In this document: one piece after another, positions 17,401 through 25,767 of the stretch
How positions within the stretch are numbered: the first letter of the stretch is position 1
Layout: every line of letters starts with the position of its first letter
Assembly: GCA_028227395.1 (NCBI GenBank)
Contig: JAOIZZ010000001.1
Location: 62,001-126,000, forward strand
DNA from: Woeseiaceae bacterium
Lineage (GTDB): Bacteria; Pseudomonadota; Gammaproteobacteria; Steroidobacterales; Woeseiaceae
Reading direction: 5' to 3'
Length of the DNA stretch: 64,000 bases
Notes under the pieces: generated by a model
Seen by the model: only the letters and a program-made list of their open reading frames with translations
Told to the model about the DNA's origin: nothing
The model's database searches: none
Translations under genes and position numbers: made by a program

Positions 17401-18537
17401 ATGCTCGATAACACTTCACAAGAAATAAGATCAATCGTCACCAGTGAAGGATACATAGAAATATCTATTGCTAGAGTTGAAAAACCCAAGCCTCTAGAAA
17501 ATGAAGTTTTAATAAAAGTAGAAGCATCTCCAATTAATCCCTCAGATTTAGGTCTTCTAATAAGTTTTGCAGCCGATCTTGATAGTTTAAGTGTTTCAGG
17601 TTATGGAAATACCACAGTAGCAAAAATGAAGATACATCCAGGCTTGATGAAAGCAATGAAATCAAGGATGGGTCAATCTATGCAGGTTGGCAATGAAGGA
17701 GGCGGTGTAATTGAAGATGCTGGGGCTAATGCTAAAGAGCTAATTGGTAAGACAGTTGGTGCGGCGGGTGGGGCGATGTATTCTCAATATCGATGCGTTC
17801 CGATAAGCAGTTGCTTGGTAATGGATGAAGATACAACGTCTGCTGAAGCAGCATCTTCGTTTGTCAATCCGTTAACTGTTTTAGCATTTATTGAAACGAT
17901 GAAAATGGAAAATCATACCGCTATAGTCAATTCTGCTGCAGCCTCTAATCTTGGACAAATGCTGATAAAGGTCTGTAAAGCTGATTCAGTTCCTTTGGTT
18001 AATATTGTTAGGAGCGTTGAACAGGTAAAAATATTAAAAAAATTGGGTGCTGAATATATTTGCAATACCAATGATTCCAGTTTCATGAAAGACCTAATTG
18101 CTGCTTTAATATCATCAGGCGCTACTTTAGGCTTTGATGCAACAGGTGGAGGCAATGATGGGAAGCTTCCTGGGCAAATACTTTCAGCGATGGAGATAGC
18201 TGTAACTAAATCCGCTAAAGAATATAGTCGCTATGGTTCAGATGTCTATAAACAGGTTTATATCTATGGTGGACTGGATCATTCACCGACGATTTTGAAC
18301 CGATCGTTTGGAATGCAATGGGGACTTGGCGGTTGGCTTTTGATGCCAATGATTACAAGAATCGGTATGGAAAGATTTCAGCAGATGAGAGAGCGAGTGG
18401 CTAAAGAGATAAAAACCACATTCGCAAGTCATTATACTCAGAGCATATCCCTCGAAGAAATGCTTCAACCAGATATTCTAAAAAGCTATGCAAAACAAGC
18501 GACTGGTGAGAAATATTTAGTCGTCCCACATAAATAA
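17401..18537 (+). CDS. Zinc-type alcohol dehydrogenase/quinone oxidoreductase family (MDR)
   Basis: The 378-residue protein belongs to the medium-chain dehydrogenase/reductase superfamily. The N-terminal GroES-like domain has VLIKVEASPINPSDLG and GNEGGGVIEDAG. The Rossmann domain follows, with NSAAASNLGQML in place of the usual AAAGGVG loop and NIVRSVEQVKILKKLGAEY, then FDATGGG. The zinc-binding Cys pattern of classic alcohol dehydrogenases is missing, as in quinone oxidoreductases. It probably reduces an enone or quinone with NADPH. It lies 14 bases after the DUF1295 gene. Confidence 0.85.
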   Translation: MLDNTSQEIRSIVTSEGYIEISIARVEKPKPLENEVLIKVEASPINPSDLGLLISFAADLDSLSVSGYGNTTVAKMKIHPGLMKAMKSRMGQSMQVGNEGGGVIEDAGANAKELIGKTVGAAGGAMYSQYRCVPISSCLVMDEDTTSAEAASSFVNPLTVLAFIETMKMENHTAIVNSAAASNLGQMLIKVCKADSVPLVNIVRSVEQVKILKKLGAEYICNTNDSSFMKDLIAALISSGATLGFDATGGGNDGKLPGQILSAMEIAVTKSAKEYSRYGSDVYKQVYIYGGLDHSPTILNRSFGMQWGLGGWLLMPMITRIGMERFQQMRERVAKEIKTTFASHYTQSISLEEMLQPDILKSYAKQATGEKYLVVPHK

Positions 18538-18550
18538 AATACACAATTTA

Positions 18551-18991
18551 ATGATGTTTATATCCTATCTCTTTAAAGCACTCGAGCTACCCAATGGGTG
18601 GTGGAAAAAATTAGTATTATTTGGCTTGGCTGCGTTTTTTATCAATGTTGGTGTAGATCATTTCGTTAATCCAGACTTTTATTTATCCATTATGCCACCA
18701 GTCTTTCCAATGCACCCAGAGGCAGTTTACATTAGCGGTTTTTTTGAGATTCTTGGAGGAGTCTGTGTGCTAATTCCACGTCTTCGTAAAATAGCGGGTT
18801 GGGGTTTATTGGCGTTACTGATTGCTGTCTATCCTGCCAATATTTATATGGCAATTACACCCGAAGCATTTTCTGATATTCCAATAATATTTCTTTATAT
18901 TCGTCTTGCATTGCAGTTTTTATTTTTCTATTGGGCTTATTCGGTAACCAGGCCAGCTTATAATTCTAATAATTTAAAAAACGCCGATTAG
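18551..18991 (+). CDS. DoxX-like small membrane protein
   Basis: The 146-residue product has four hydrophobic segments and the features of DoxX/DoxD-like proteins: FINVGVDHFVNPDFYLSIMP, then the FFEILGGVCVLIPRLRKIAGWGL segment with the Glu-Gly-Gly. Members are linked to redox balance and thiosulfate or membrane quinone processes, but most have no tested function. It is 13 bases behind the dehydrogenase and probably in the same transcript. An adjacent ATG makes the start ambiguous by one residue. Confidence 0.75.
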   Translation: MMFISYLFKALELPNGWWKKLVLFGLAAFFINVGVDHFVNPDFYLSIMPPVFPMHPEAVYISGFFEILGGVCVLIPRLRKIAGWGLLALLIAVYPANIYMAITPEAFSDIPIIFLYIRLALQFLFFYWAYSVTRPAYNSNNLKNAD

Positions 18992-19089
18992 ACTTGTTCG
19001 TTATAACAAAATAGTTAAAAGGAATGCTAAATAGAAATTCCCTATGATAAAGTCACACTATAAATTTATAAATAACTAAGAAACTTATC

Positions 19090-20490
19090 ATGACAAAATC
19101 AATACCAGGACCAAAGGCAAAAGCAATACTTCAGCGTGGTATACCTATATTCCAGAATGGTTTAATCTTCGATGAACAAGTGCAAAAAGCAGCAAGGCGG
19201 GGCTTTAGACCGGCCGGGCAGGTTATGGTTGATAGGGCTCTTGGTGATTATATTTGGGATGTAGATGGAAACAAATACATTGATTTTCAGAACGGTTGGG
19301 CAACAAACCCCATCGGAAATGCTCATCCAGAAATTATCGAAGCTGTTCATGAAGCACAAAAAAGATATGGGTTTCACTATGACCATCCCCTTCGTTATGA
19401 GCTAGCTGAAAAAATTACTCAGATTACGCCCGCTAAAGCATTATCTCGTTTTACCTATGAGGTGTCAGGTACAGAAGCGGCTGAATCCGCTTTTTATATG
19501 GCCATGTGTTATAAAAAAAGACGTCATGTGATTACTTTTTCATCCTCTTTTCATGGAAATAGTTTAGGCACAAAAATTTTTGGAGGCCTCAATAATAGAA
19601 AATATTTAGAAGGTTGGAATGGTGGGGCAATAATTGCACCCTATCCTCATAGCGACAATATACCTGCAGGTATGTCAGAAGAGCAATATTCGGATTATTG
19701 TTTGCATTATTTAGAGCATCATATTCCCGAGCACATCGCAGCAAAAGATAATATCGCCGCTATCATGGTTGAACCGGGCTTAGCTGAGGGTGGTAACTGG
19801 ATACCAACAAAAAAATTTATTCAGGGTATTCGTGATATTTGCGATCGAAATGAATGGTTGATGATTGCGGATGAAGTGCTAACGGGACTGGGTCGAACTG
19901 CAAAAATGTGGGCAGTTGAGCATTACGATGTAATACCGGATATTTTGGTTATAGGTAAAAATCTATCTGGTGGTGTAGAGGCTTGTGCAGGAGTGGCTGC
20001 ACGCGATGAAATTCTAGGTAATAATCCCGATTTCTCAGCTAGCTCAACATTTGCTGGCACACCAGCTGGATGCGCTGCAGGATTGAAAACACTCGAAATA
20101 TATCAGCGCGATAATATCATTGAGCACGCAGGTAGCTTAGCTGAAATAGCAAAAGAAGTTATGGGTAAATGGGAAAGTAAGTATGAGATTGTTCGTCAGG
20201 TTCGCCTTAGCGGTTTACTGCTTGGTGTAAGTTTTCAATCGCCAGCTGAAAAAATGACTGATGAAAATTGGTGGTATGCCCGTGCCGTAAGAAGTGAGAT
20301 GCTTTATACAGGGGTTTGGGCTATTAGTGACCGCGAAGAAAATATAAGAATGTATCCAGCTCTCAATATGAATAAGGACACATTCAAGCAAGGATTGGAT
20401 ATTATGGAAGAGGCTATTGCTAAGATCGATCGTGATGGCCAAGATGTTGGCAATAGTCCAGCCTGGCCGACTGGTGATGCTGGGTTTTAA
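19090..20490 (+). CDS. Class III PLP aminotransferase
   Basis: This is a PLP-dependent class III transaminase or aminomutase of 466 residues. It has the fold landmarks YEVSGTEAAESAFYMAM, FSSSFHGNSLGT, the AAIMVEPGLAEGG region, WLMIADEVLTGLGRT with its PLP-ring Asp, and LVIGKNLSGGVEA with the Schiff-base Lys. SSTFAGTPAGCAAGL is also typical. Glutamate-1-semialdehyde aminomutases are relatives, but the long N-terminal part and the GKNLSGGVEACAG loop favour a different substrate, perhaps an omega-amino acid. Its true substrate is not clear. Confidence 0.85.
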   Translation: MTKSIPGPKAKAILQRGIPIFQNGLIFDEQVQKAARRGFRPAGQVMVDRALGDYIWDVDGNKYIDFQNGWATNPIGNAHPEIIEAVHEAQKRYGFHYDHPLRYELAEKITQITPAKALSRFTYEVSGTEAAESAFYMAMCYKKRRHVITFSSSFHGNSLGTKIFGGLNNRKYLEGWNGGAIIAPYPHSDNIPAGMSEEQYSDYCLHYLEHHIPEHIAAKDNIAAIMVEPGLAEGGNWIPTKKFIQGIRDICDRNEWLMIADEVLTGLGRTAKMWAVEHYDVIPDILVIGKNLSGGVEACAGVAARDEILGNNPDFSASSTFAGTPAGCAAGLKTLEIYQRDNIIEHAGSLAEIAKEVMGKWESKYEIVRQVRLSGLLLGVSFQSPAEKMTDENWWYARAVRSEMLYTGVWAISDREENIRMYPALNMNKDTFKQGLDIMEEAIAKIDRDGQDVGNSPAWPTGDAGF

Positions 20491-20552
20491 GTCATTAATG
20501 GATCTATCGTTATTTTGTAATGCCGATTTAATGAAAACCAATTAAGCTAAAA

Positions 20553-20774
20553 ATGAAAGCAAGAGTAATGACAATATTTTCAGAAAGTGAAAAAAGTGAG
20601 ATTATTGAGCTAGCGCTCTCAGATCACGTTAGTTTTAAAAATATTCAAAATTTATATGGAATAGGCGAAAAAGACGTAAAGAAGTTTATGCGTGAAAACT
20701 TAAAAGAAGGCTCTTATAAAGCATGGAGAAAAAGGGTTAGAGCTTTTTCGGATAGAAGACATACCTATAAATAG
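20553..20774 (+). CDS. DUF2805 (TIGR03643) small protein
   Basis: The 73-residue product matches the DUF2805/TIGR03643 family: SEIIELALSDHVSFKNIQ, YGIGEKDVKKFMRENLK, and the end YKAWRKRVRAF. The fold is probably a small helix-turn-helix-like bundle, and a DNA or RNA role has been proposed but not shown. A second ATG at 20568 is also possible as start, preceded by AAGAG. It sits 62 bases behind the aminotransferase. Confidence 0.8.
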   Translation: MKARVMTIFSESEKSEIIELALSDHVSFKNIQNLYGIGEKDVKKFMRENLKEGSYKAWRKRVRAFSDRRHTYK

Positions 20775-20797
20775 AAAGATACAATCAAATAATTAAA

Positions 20798-21265
20798 TTA
20801 CTGATTTAATACAGAAGAGTGATGGATTTTAATCTTTATTTCAGCATTATTTCTGACCAAAATAAAAGTAAAAGCAATTTTATCTTCTTCGTCAGCGTTA
20901 TAGGATTTTAATTTAAGAACCCCCATTACTGCACAAAGATTATCTTCCATGAGGATATTAATATCCGAAGTTGTGATTACTCTCCATGGTTTTAATGCAA
21001 AACCAGAGTCTTCACTAATATCATTACCGATAAAATAAGACAGAGCCGCTTTAGAGTTATTTCTAAATACTATCTCATTCGTATAGGTTGGTTTGAACAA
21101 CACCTTACCGAGATCAAAAGCATAATGTTTTTCGATGAAGTCTTTAGCTTTTTCTTGGTAGTTATTTCCTTCTTCGCTAGCCCTTCCTATATCAATGACT
21201 CCGTCTTTCCATGACTTAAGGAAATCTTCGATCTCAATTTGATTAATGTCATTATTTATAGTCAT
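20798..21265 (-). CDS. NTF2-like fold protein
   Basis: The 155-residue product resembles small NTF2-like proteins sometimes annotated wrongly as phosphoribosyl-AMP cyclohydrolase. The marks are FLKSWKDGVIDIGRASEEG, AKDFIEKHYAFDLGKVLFKPT, ALSYFIGNDISEDSGFALKPW and the C-terminal strands FTFILVRNNAEIKIKIHHSS. No signal peptide is seen, so it should be cytoplasmic. The fold forms a cone with a pocket that usually binds a small hydrophobic ligand; which one is unknown. It converges with the small DUF2805 gene. Confidence 0.7.
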   Translation of the reverse strand: MTINNDINQIEIEDFLKSWKDGVIDIGRASEEGNNYQEKAKDFIEKHYAFDLGKVLFKPTYTNEIVFRNNSKAALSYFIGNDISEDSGFALKPWRVITTSDINILMEDNLCAVMGVLKLKSYNADEEDKIAFTFILVRNNAEIKIKIHHSSVLNQ

Positions 21266-21401
21266 TATAGAGTGGCTATCAAAGTTGGGTTTTATAAATC
21301 ATAATGCATGTAATGGCTAATTGAAATGCTAAAATTGCATGCCTGAGAGTATTGTTTATACTGAATATATACCATACGACTGCTAAACGGGAATAAGATA
21401 A

Positions 21402-22052
21402 ATGACACACACATCATTAGTGATTGGTTCTACAGGTTTGATAGGACAGAAGTTACTTATTGAGTTAAGCGTCAAGGGAGGAAATATTATTGCTGTTTCA
21501 AGGAGACCGATAAAAAATCTTTCTAGCAATACAAGCAATCTCGAGATTGATTTTGATCACTTCCTTGAGAATGGAAGTCTTCCTTCGTGTGATCACATCT
21601 TTATATGCTTGGGCACAACAATTAAAAAAGCCGGCAGTCAAAAAGAGTTTAGAAAGGTAGATTTAGATTACTGTGTAGCATTTGCAAAAAAAGCACGAGA
21701 ATCTGGTGCTAAAAATATTAGTTTAGTAACTTCTGTTGGTGCTAATCGGTTTGCAAGGAGCTTTTACTTAAAAACGAAAGGTGAAGTTGAGAGTGAAATC
21801 AAGAAAATTGATTATCAAAGCATAAATATTTTTCGTCCTGGCTTATTGCTTGGACAGCGCAATGAAAGTAGAAGCTTAGAAGATATTGGTAAATACATTT
21901 CTCTATTATTGAATTTTTTTCTGGTAGGACCATTGAGAAAATACAGAAGTATAAGCGCTGAGACAATTGCCCGATGTATGGTTAGAACAGAACCTAAAAT
22001 CGGTATAAAATATTATTATTTTGATGATTTTCATAAAAATCAACTGTCATAA
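21402..22052 (+). CDS. NAD(P)-binding Rossmann-fold protein (HTATIP2/YbjT-like)
   Basis: The 216-residue product is an atypical short-chain dehydrogenase. GSTGLIGQKLL (residues about 8-18) is the nucleotide loop. The region with CDHIFICLGTTIKKAGS and the SLVTSVGANRFARSFYLKTKG segment match HTATIP2-like oxidoreductases. The catalytic Tyr of classical SDRs is shifted to the YLKTKGE motif. It is likely a cytoplasmic NADPH-binding oxidoreductase or regulator. A MAPEG-like gene follows after 20 bases. Confidence 0.75.
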   Translation: MTHTSLVIGSTGLIGQKLLIELSVKGGNIIAVSRRPIKNLSSNTSNLEIDFDHFLENGSLPSCDHIFICLGTTIKKAGSQKEFRKVDLDYCVAFAKKARESGAKNISLVTSVGANRFARSFYLKTKGEVESEIKKIDYQSINIFRPGLLLGQRNESRSLEDIGKYISLLLNFFLVGPLRKYRSISAETIARCMVRTEPKIGIKYYYFDDFHKNQLS

Positions 22053-22072
22053 TACTTGAAGAGAGAATTAAG

Positions 22073-22495
22073 ATGCTAGAGGCTTATCAAAATACATTTA
22101 TCGGTTTATGGCTAATATTGAGCACTATCATTATCCAGGCGATAATATTAATTCGCAGTCATCGAAGACAAAAGACTTACCAGGTCGGTGTAATGGATTC
22201 CACTTTAGGGCAAGAATCTTTTTTATTTAGAAGTTACAGAGTATTTTGGAATTCTTTAGAAAATATTATTCCAATTTATGGATTGGCATTATTAGCGATT
22301 TTATCAGGCTATGATGCGTATATATTGAGTTTGGTTGTATGGATTTATGCATTAACCAGAATCTTTCATATGTTTTTGTACTATACGATTGCAACTAATA
22401 AGAATCCCAGTATGAGAACTGTATTCTATTTAATCGGATTCTTTGCAACTCTGTACTTGATGATAGATTTAGGATTTTTTCTAGTATATGTATGA
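22073..22495 (+). CDS. MAPEG-family membrane protein
   Basis: The 140-residue product has four predicted transmembrane helices and MAPEG features: the first helix, a RSHRRQKTYQVG loop, then RSYRVFWNSLENIIPIYGLALL with the conserved Asn-Glu pair, and ALTRIFHMFLYY. MAPEG proteins are membrane enzymes of eicosanoid and glutathione metabolism, but bacterial members are usually of unknown substrate. A second MAPEG gene is at 37076. Confidence 0.75.
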   Translation: MLEAYQNTFIGLWLILSTIIIQAIILIRSHRRQKTYQVGVMDSTLGQESFLFRSYRVFWNSLENIIPIYGLALLAILSGYDAYILSLVVWIYALTRIFHMFLYYTIATNKNPSMRTVFYLIGFFATLYLMIDLGFFLVYV

Positions 22496-22560
22496 ATCTT
22501 ATATTGCAGTATCTCGAGTAAACCAAAGGTATAAATAAATAATATACTTAAATTTATTTA

Positions 22561-22575
22561 TGTTATGTTATAACA
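22561..22575 (+). promoter_or_regulatory. Zur-box-like palindrome
   Basis: TGTTATGTTATAACA is a perfect 6-3-6 inverted repeat (TGTTAT, GTT, ATAACA). It equals the known gammaproteobacterial Zur consensus TGTTATAnTATAACA except for one base in the spacer. It lies directly before the cluster of the small secreted protein, the TonB receptor, the ABC fragment and MerC. Its position right before the small gene means that repression would block the promoter or early transcription. No zur gene is in the window. Confidence 0.6.
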
Positions 22576-22577
22576 CT

Positions 22578-22856
22578 ATGATCAAATTGAATAGAAATTA
22601 TTTTATACTTTTAGCGGCTTTATTGTTCGCTACTAGTGCTGCGTTTGATCCTCTAACGCATGATTTTGTTGGTGATGAGTTAACTGAGCTAGAATGTCAC
22701 TTTTGTAATAATAAAGTCTCTGATCCAGTTCAATCGAATTTATATTTTGCGGAAACTTTTCTATTTGATTTTCTAACAGTTGAGCAAGAAGAGTTTTTTT
22801 TACATCAGAGTTTCAATAATTTTCAATCAAGAGCTCCCCCTATTTATAAAGCTTAG
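22578..22856 (+). CDS. Small secreted protein with CxxC and C-terminal RAPP motif
   Basis: The 92-residue product (start ATG 22578) has a signal peptide ending near ATSAA, a CHFC motif that could bind metal, and a C-terminus with SRAPPIYKA. I recall similar small proteins ending in RAPP next to TonB receptors, but cannot name a family with certainty. An ATG at 22560 would overlap the palindrome at 22561, so the later ATG is preferred. There is no clear ribosome-binding site. It may help load zinc onto or assist the receptor that follows 37 bases later. Confidence 0.6.
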   Translation: MIKLNRNYFILLAALLFATSAAFDPLTHDFVGDELTELECHFCNNKVSDPVQSNLYFAETFLFDFLTVEQEEFFLHQSFNNFQSRAPPIYKA

Positions 22857-22893
22857 TTCTATTTAGTTAACTTTATATATACCGGAGATCAAC

Positions 22894-25020
22894 ATGAAAG
22901 CATTAAAATATGCGCTCATATTTATGAGCGTAATCAACGTAAATAACGTATTTGCACAAGAAGAAATTGACGAAATAATAGTGACTTCGTCATACATTGA
23001 ACAACAACTTAATACCATCCATAATCCAATTCATCTCTTAGATGGAGAAGACATTGCCAATATGGCGACCCAAAGTCTAGGTGAAATACTAGACAATCTG
23101 CTGGGTGTGTCTTCTGCAGATTACGGAGCAGGAGTAGGACAACCTATTATTCGAGGAATGTCTGGAAACCGTGTCAAAATAATGAGCAATGGCAGAGTAA
23201 ATAGAGATGTCGCTGGTCTTGGCGCAGATCATGTAAATGATATTGATTTAAATAACATACAACAAATTGAAGTTGTTAGAGGTCCTTCATCGATATTTTA
23301 TGCAAACGGTACCTCTGGTGGAATCATTAATGTTGTGGATAATACCATCGCAAGATCTGATTTTTTAGAGTCAGAATTGAGAATAGGAGCTGAAGCACAA
23401 ACAGTTAATAGTGGTAATTCTGGTGAATTTTCCTATCAAAATAATCTTGCTGGTTTGAATTTCAGTTTAGCTTATAAAGATTCTGGTTTTGAAAGGTATG
23501 AGATACCTTTTGGTGCAATAATTCATGAAGAAGAAGAGGAAGAGGAAGAGGAGGAGCATCATGAAGAGGAGAATCCAAAATATCTAGCTAATTCTGATTA
23601 TGAGACAAAATCACAGCGTTTTGGTGTTTCTAAAACTGGTGATTGGGGCTATTTTGGTGCTTCTGTAAGAGGAATTGAGAGTCTTTATGGTATTCCATTT
23701 CATGGCGAAGAACATGAAGAAGAGGAAGAAGGTGAGGAGCATGAAGAAGAGAGAATCTATGTTACAACTGATTCTGAGGTTGTTAATTTAGAGGGCTCAT
23801 ATATTTTTGATGATAGTGTACTGAAAAAAATTGACTACTATTATGCAGGTACAGAGTATTCCTTGATGGAGCAGCATGCTGAAGAAGCAGGTCATGAAGA
23901 AGAGGAAGAAGAGCATCATGAAGAAGGTCCTACCACATTCAAAAATGATGCAAAAGAATACGGCATGGTTGTTGATTTCTCCAATGATGCATTTTCACAA
24001 CGAGCAGTGCTAAATATGATTGATGAAGAGGTCACAGCAATGGGTCATGAAGCATTCATAAGGCCATCCGATAGTTCAGAATTCTCAATTGGTTATTATG
24101 TTAGTACTGACTTAGACATTTTCAATGTCGATCTTGCGATTAGATTGGATCGAATCAACAGGAAAGGCTCACTTGCTCATGATGAAGAGGAAGAGGAAGA
24201 GGAACATCATGACGAAGAGCACGAAGAGGAAGAAGTTGATTACTTTGATAAAGATTTTGAAAATAGTAGTCTAGCCATCAGTGTTAATAGGGATATCAAT
24301 GAATTCTTAAACGTAAGCATAGATCTTGCAAATGTTGAAAGAGCACCATCTGCGATAGAGCTTTTCATGAAAGGAGCTCACCTTGCGACAGGAAGATATG
24401 AAGTAGGTAACACGAACATTGTTACTGAAAGTTCACGTAATATCGACTTATCACTTGCTTATGACAGAAATGGATATTTTGGTAACGTTACTTATTTTAA
24501 AAATAATGTAGATGATTATATTTATCTTTTAGATAGTGCATCAAAGAAAAAGAAACTCACGGTTTCTAATTACAAACAAAAAGATGCACAGCTCAGTGGT
24601 TATGAGATTGAACTAGGTAAAATGTTTGAAATAAACGGTGGAAATCTAGAATTATCGATAGCCAGAGATTCAATATCTGGTGAATTTAATGATGGAACAA
24701 ATATTCCAAGAATGTCTCCAGAGAGAAATATTTATTCATTATCATATTCGCAAGATCAGGGCGGGCAATTCAATATGACCTTGAAAGATGTTAAAAAGCA
24801 GAATGACATAGCTCTTAGTGAGTCATCTACAAAAGGCTATAAATTGCTTGATATTAGATACAGCCAAAAGTTATCTCTAGAATCTGGAACAGAAATCTCT
24901 GCTTCTGTTTTTGGCCATAATTTACTTAATGAAGTTGCTAGGAATCATTCATCGTTTGTTAAAAATGAAGTTCCTTTAGCCGGTAAGAATATGGGCGTAA
25001 GTTTTAGCGTGAAATTCTAG
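22894..25020 (+). CDS. TonB-dependent outer-membrane receptor with Glu/His-rich loops (ZnuD-like)
   Basis: The 708-residue product starts with a signal peptide (cleaved after VFA), then a TonB box (EEIDEIIVTSS) and a plug domain (residues about 30-140) with GQPIIRGMSGNRVKIMSNG and VEVVRGPSSIFYANGTSGG-type segments. The barrel follows and ends with the usual aromatic residue, VSFSVKF. Four acidic tracts lie in predicted extracellular loops at residues about 209-228, 268-287, 325-346 and 428-449, each mostly Glu with His pairs. Neisserial ZnuD also has His-rich loops, so zinc is the likely ligand. It is downstream of the Zur-like site. Confidence 0.9.
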   Translation: MKALKYALIFMSVINVNNVFAQEEIDEIIVTSSYIEQQLNTIHNPIHLLDGEDIANMATQSLGEILDNLLGVSSADYGAGVGQPIIRGMSGNRVKIMSNGRVNRDVAGLGADHVNDIDLNNIQQIEVVRGPSSIFYANGTSGGIINVVDNTIARSDFLESELRIGAEAQTVNSGNSGEFSYQNNLAGLNFSLAYKDSGFERYEIPFGAIIHEEEEEEEEEEHHEEENPKYLANSDYETKSQRFGVSKTGDWGYFGASVRGIESLYGIPFHGEEHEEEEEGEEHEEERIYVTTDSEVVNLEGSYIFDDSVLKKIDYYYAGTEYSLMEQHAEEAGHEEEEEEHHEEGPTTFKNDAKEYGMVVDFSNDAFSQRAVLNMIDEEVTAMGHEAFIRPSDSSEFSIGYYVSTDLDIFNVDLAIRLDRINRKGSLAHDEEEEEEEHHDEEHEEEEVDYFDKDFENSSLAISVNRDINEFLNVSIDLANVERAPSAIELFMKGAHLATGRYEVGNTNIVTESSRNIDLSLAYDRNGYFGNVTYFKNNVDDYIYLLDSASKKKKLTVSNYKQKDAQLSGYEIELGKMFEINGGNLELSIARDSISGEFNDGTNIPRMSPERNIYSLSYSQDQGGQFNMTLKDVKKQNDIALSESSTKGYKLLDIRYSQKLSLESGTEISASVFGHNLLNEVARNHSSFVKNEVPLAGKNMGVSFSVKF

Positions 25021-25052
25021 ATAGTAACTGTATGAGAGGACAAATAGAGGTT

Positions 25053-25071
25053 CTGACTATTTTATAGTCAG
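25053..25071 (+). repeat. Perfect 7-bp hairpin after the TonB receptor
   Basis: CTGACTA, TTTTA, TAGTCAG forms a hairpin 32 bases after the receptor stop. It has no poly-T tail. Together with the next hairpin it occupies most of the space before the ABC fragment, perhaps to reduce downstream expression or to protect the mRNA end. Confidence 0.5.
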
Positions 25072-25078
25072 TATTCTA

Positions 25079-25109
25079 AGGATTCAAATCCATCAAGGAT
25101 TTGAATCCT
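25079..25109 (+). repeat. Perfect 13-bp inverted repeat, second hairpin
   Basis: Arms at 25079-25091 and 25097-25109 are exact reverse complements around the 5-base loop ATCAA. This is a strong hairpin in mixed sequence. It is followed by CCTCCTCCCTC and not by T residues, so it is not a standard intrinsic terminator. It could be a REP-like or processing element. Confidence 0.55.
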
Positions 25110-25148
25110 CCTCCTCCCTCAGATTCTATGTTACCCGGAGTAATCAAT

Positions 25149-25355
25149 ATGATTGAAACGAGAAACTTATCAAAAAAGTTTGGTCAAAATACAGTTCTAG
25201 ATAGCTTAAATTTCAGTGTGAGTCAGGGTGAGATTTTTTGTTTTCTTGGTGCCAATGGAGCTGGTAAAACAACCACGATTAATCTGCTTCTTGGTTTTTT
25301 GAAGCCAACTAGTGGAGAGGCATTTATTAATGAAATAGATGTTCAAGATAATTGA
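25149..25355 (+). pseudogene. Truncated ABC transporter ATPase (N-terminal fragment)
   Basis: The frame begins MIETRNLSKKFGQNTVLDS and contains the Walker A loop GANGAGKTTT, then stops after EAFINEIDVQDN at a TGA. A full ATPase has about 220 more residues or so, including the signature, Walker B and H-loop. None follow in any frame, because the MerC gene starts 16 bases later. The gene is thus truncated by deletion, not by a single frameshift. A GGAG site precedes the ATG at 25149. Its relatives near MerC and TonB genes would be drug- or metal-export ATPases, which is inference. Confidence 0.75.
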
Positions 25356-25371
25356 ATAGAGGATTAAAACT

Positions 25372-25767
25372 ATGATTAAAGCACAATTAACAACTGACAG
25401 ATTTGCTATCTCATTATCACTGATATGCCTCATTCACTGTCTTTTCGCCCCCTCTTTTATTATTTTAACCTCCACTTTTCTTTCTTTTTCTTACGATAAT
25501 GAATTTATTCATAAAATGATTGTATTGTTAGCGGTTCCTATCAGTATTTCTGCCTTATCTATCGGGTATAGAAACCATAAAACTATTTCTTTTTTGCCTA
25601 TCGGTATTGCGGGATTACTAATACTTATTTTGGCAGTACTTTTAGGTGGGAATATACTGGGTGAATATGGAGAAAAAGGATTAACTTTATTGGGCTCAAT
25701 TTTTATTAGTTATTCACACTACAGAAACTATAAAATCTGTATCGAATCAGATTGTTCATGTCATTAA
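25372..25767 (+). CDS. MerC-domain membrane protein
   Basis: The 131-residue product has four transmembrane helices and the MerC signature CLIHCLFAP in the first helix. It ends with a Cys/His-rich tail, CIESDCSCH. MerC is a mercury transporter in mer operons, but many MerC-domain proteins have no mer genes nearby and are thought to handle zinc or other soft metals. The context of a Zur-like site and a Glu/His-rich receptor supports a zinc role. A GAGGATT site precedes the ATG. Confidence 0.8.
   Translation: MIKAQLTTDRFAISLSLICLIHCLFAPSFIILTSTFLSFSYDNEFIHKMIVLLAVPISISALSIGYRNHKTISFLPIGIAGLLILILAVLLGGNILGEYGEKGLTLLGSIFISYSHYRNYKICIESDCSCH

Noticed and set aside
25079-25109. tRNA T-arm-like stretch (GGATTCAAATCC) suggesting a tRNA gene or attachment site
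   Set aside because: No acceptor, D or anticodon arms can be built upstream, and the stem is a plain 13-bp palindrome with a 5-base loop.
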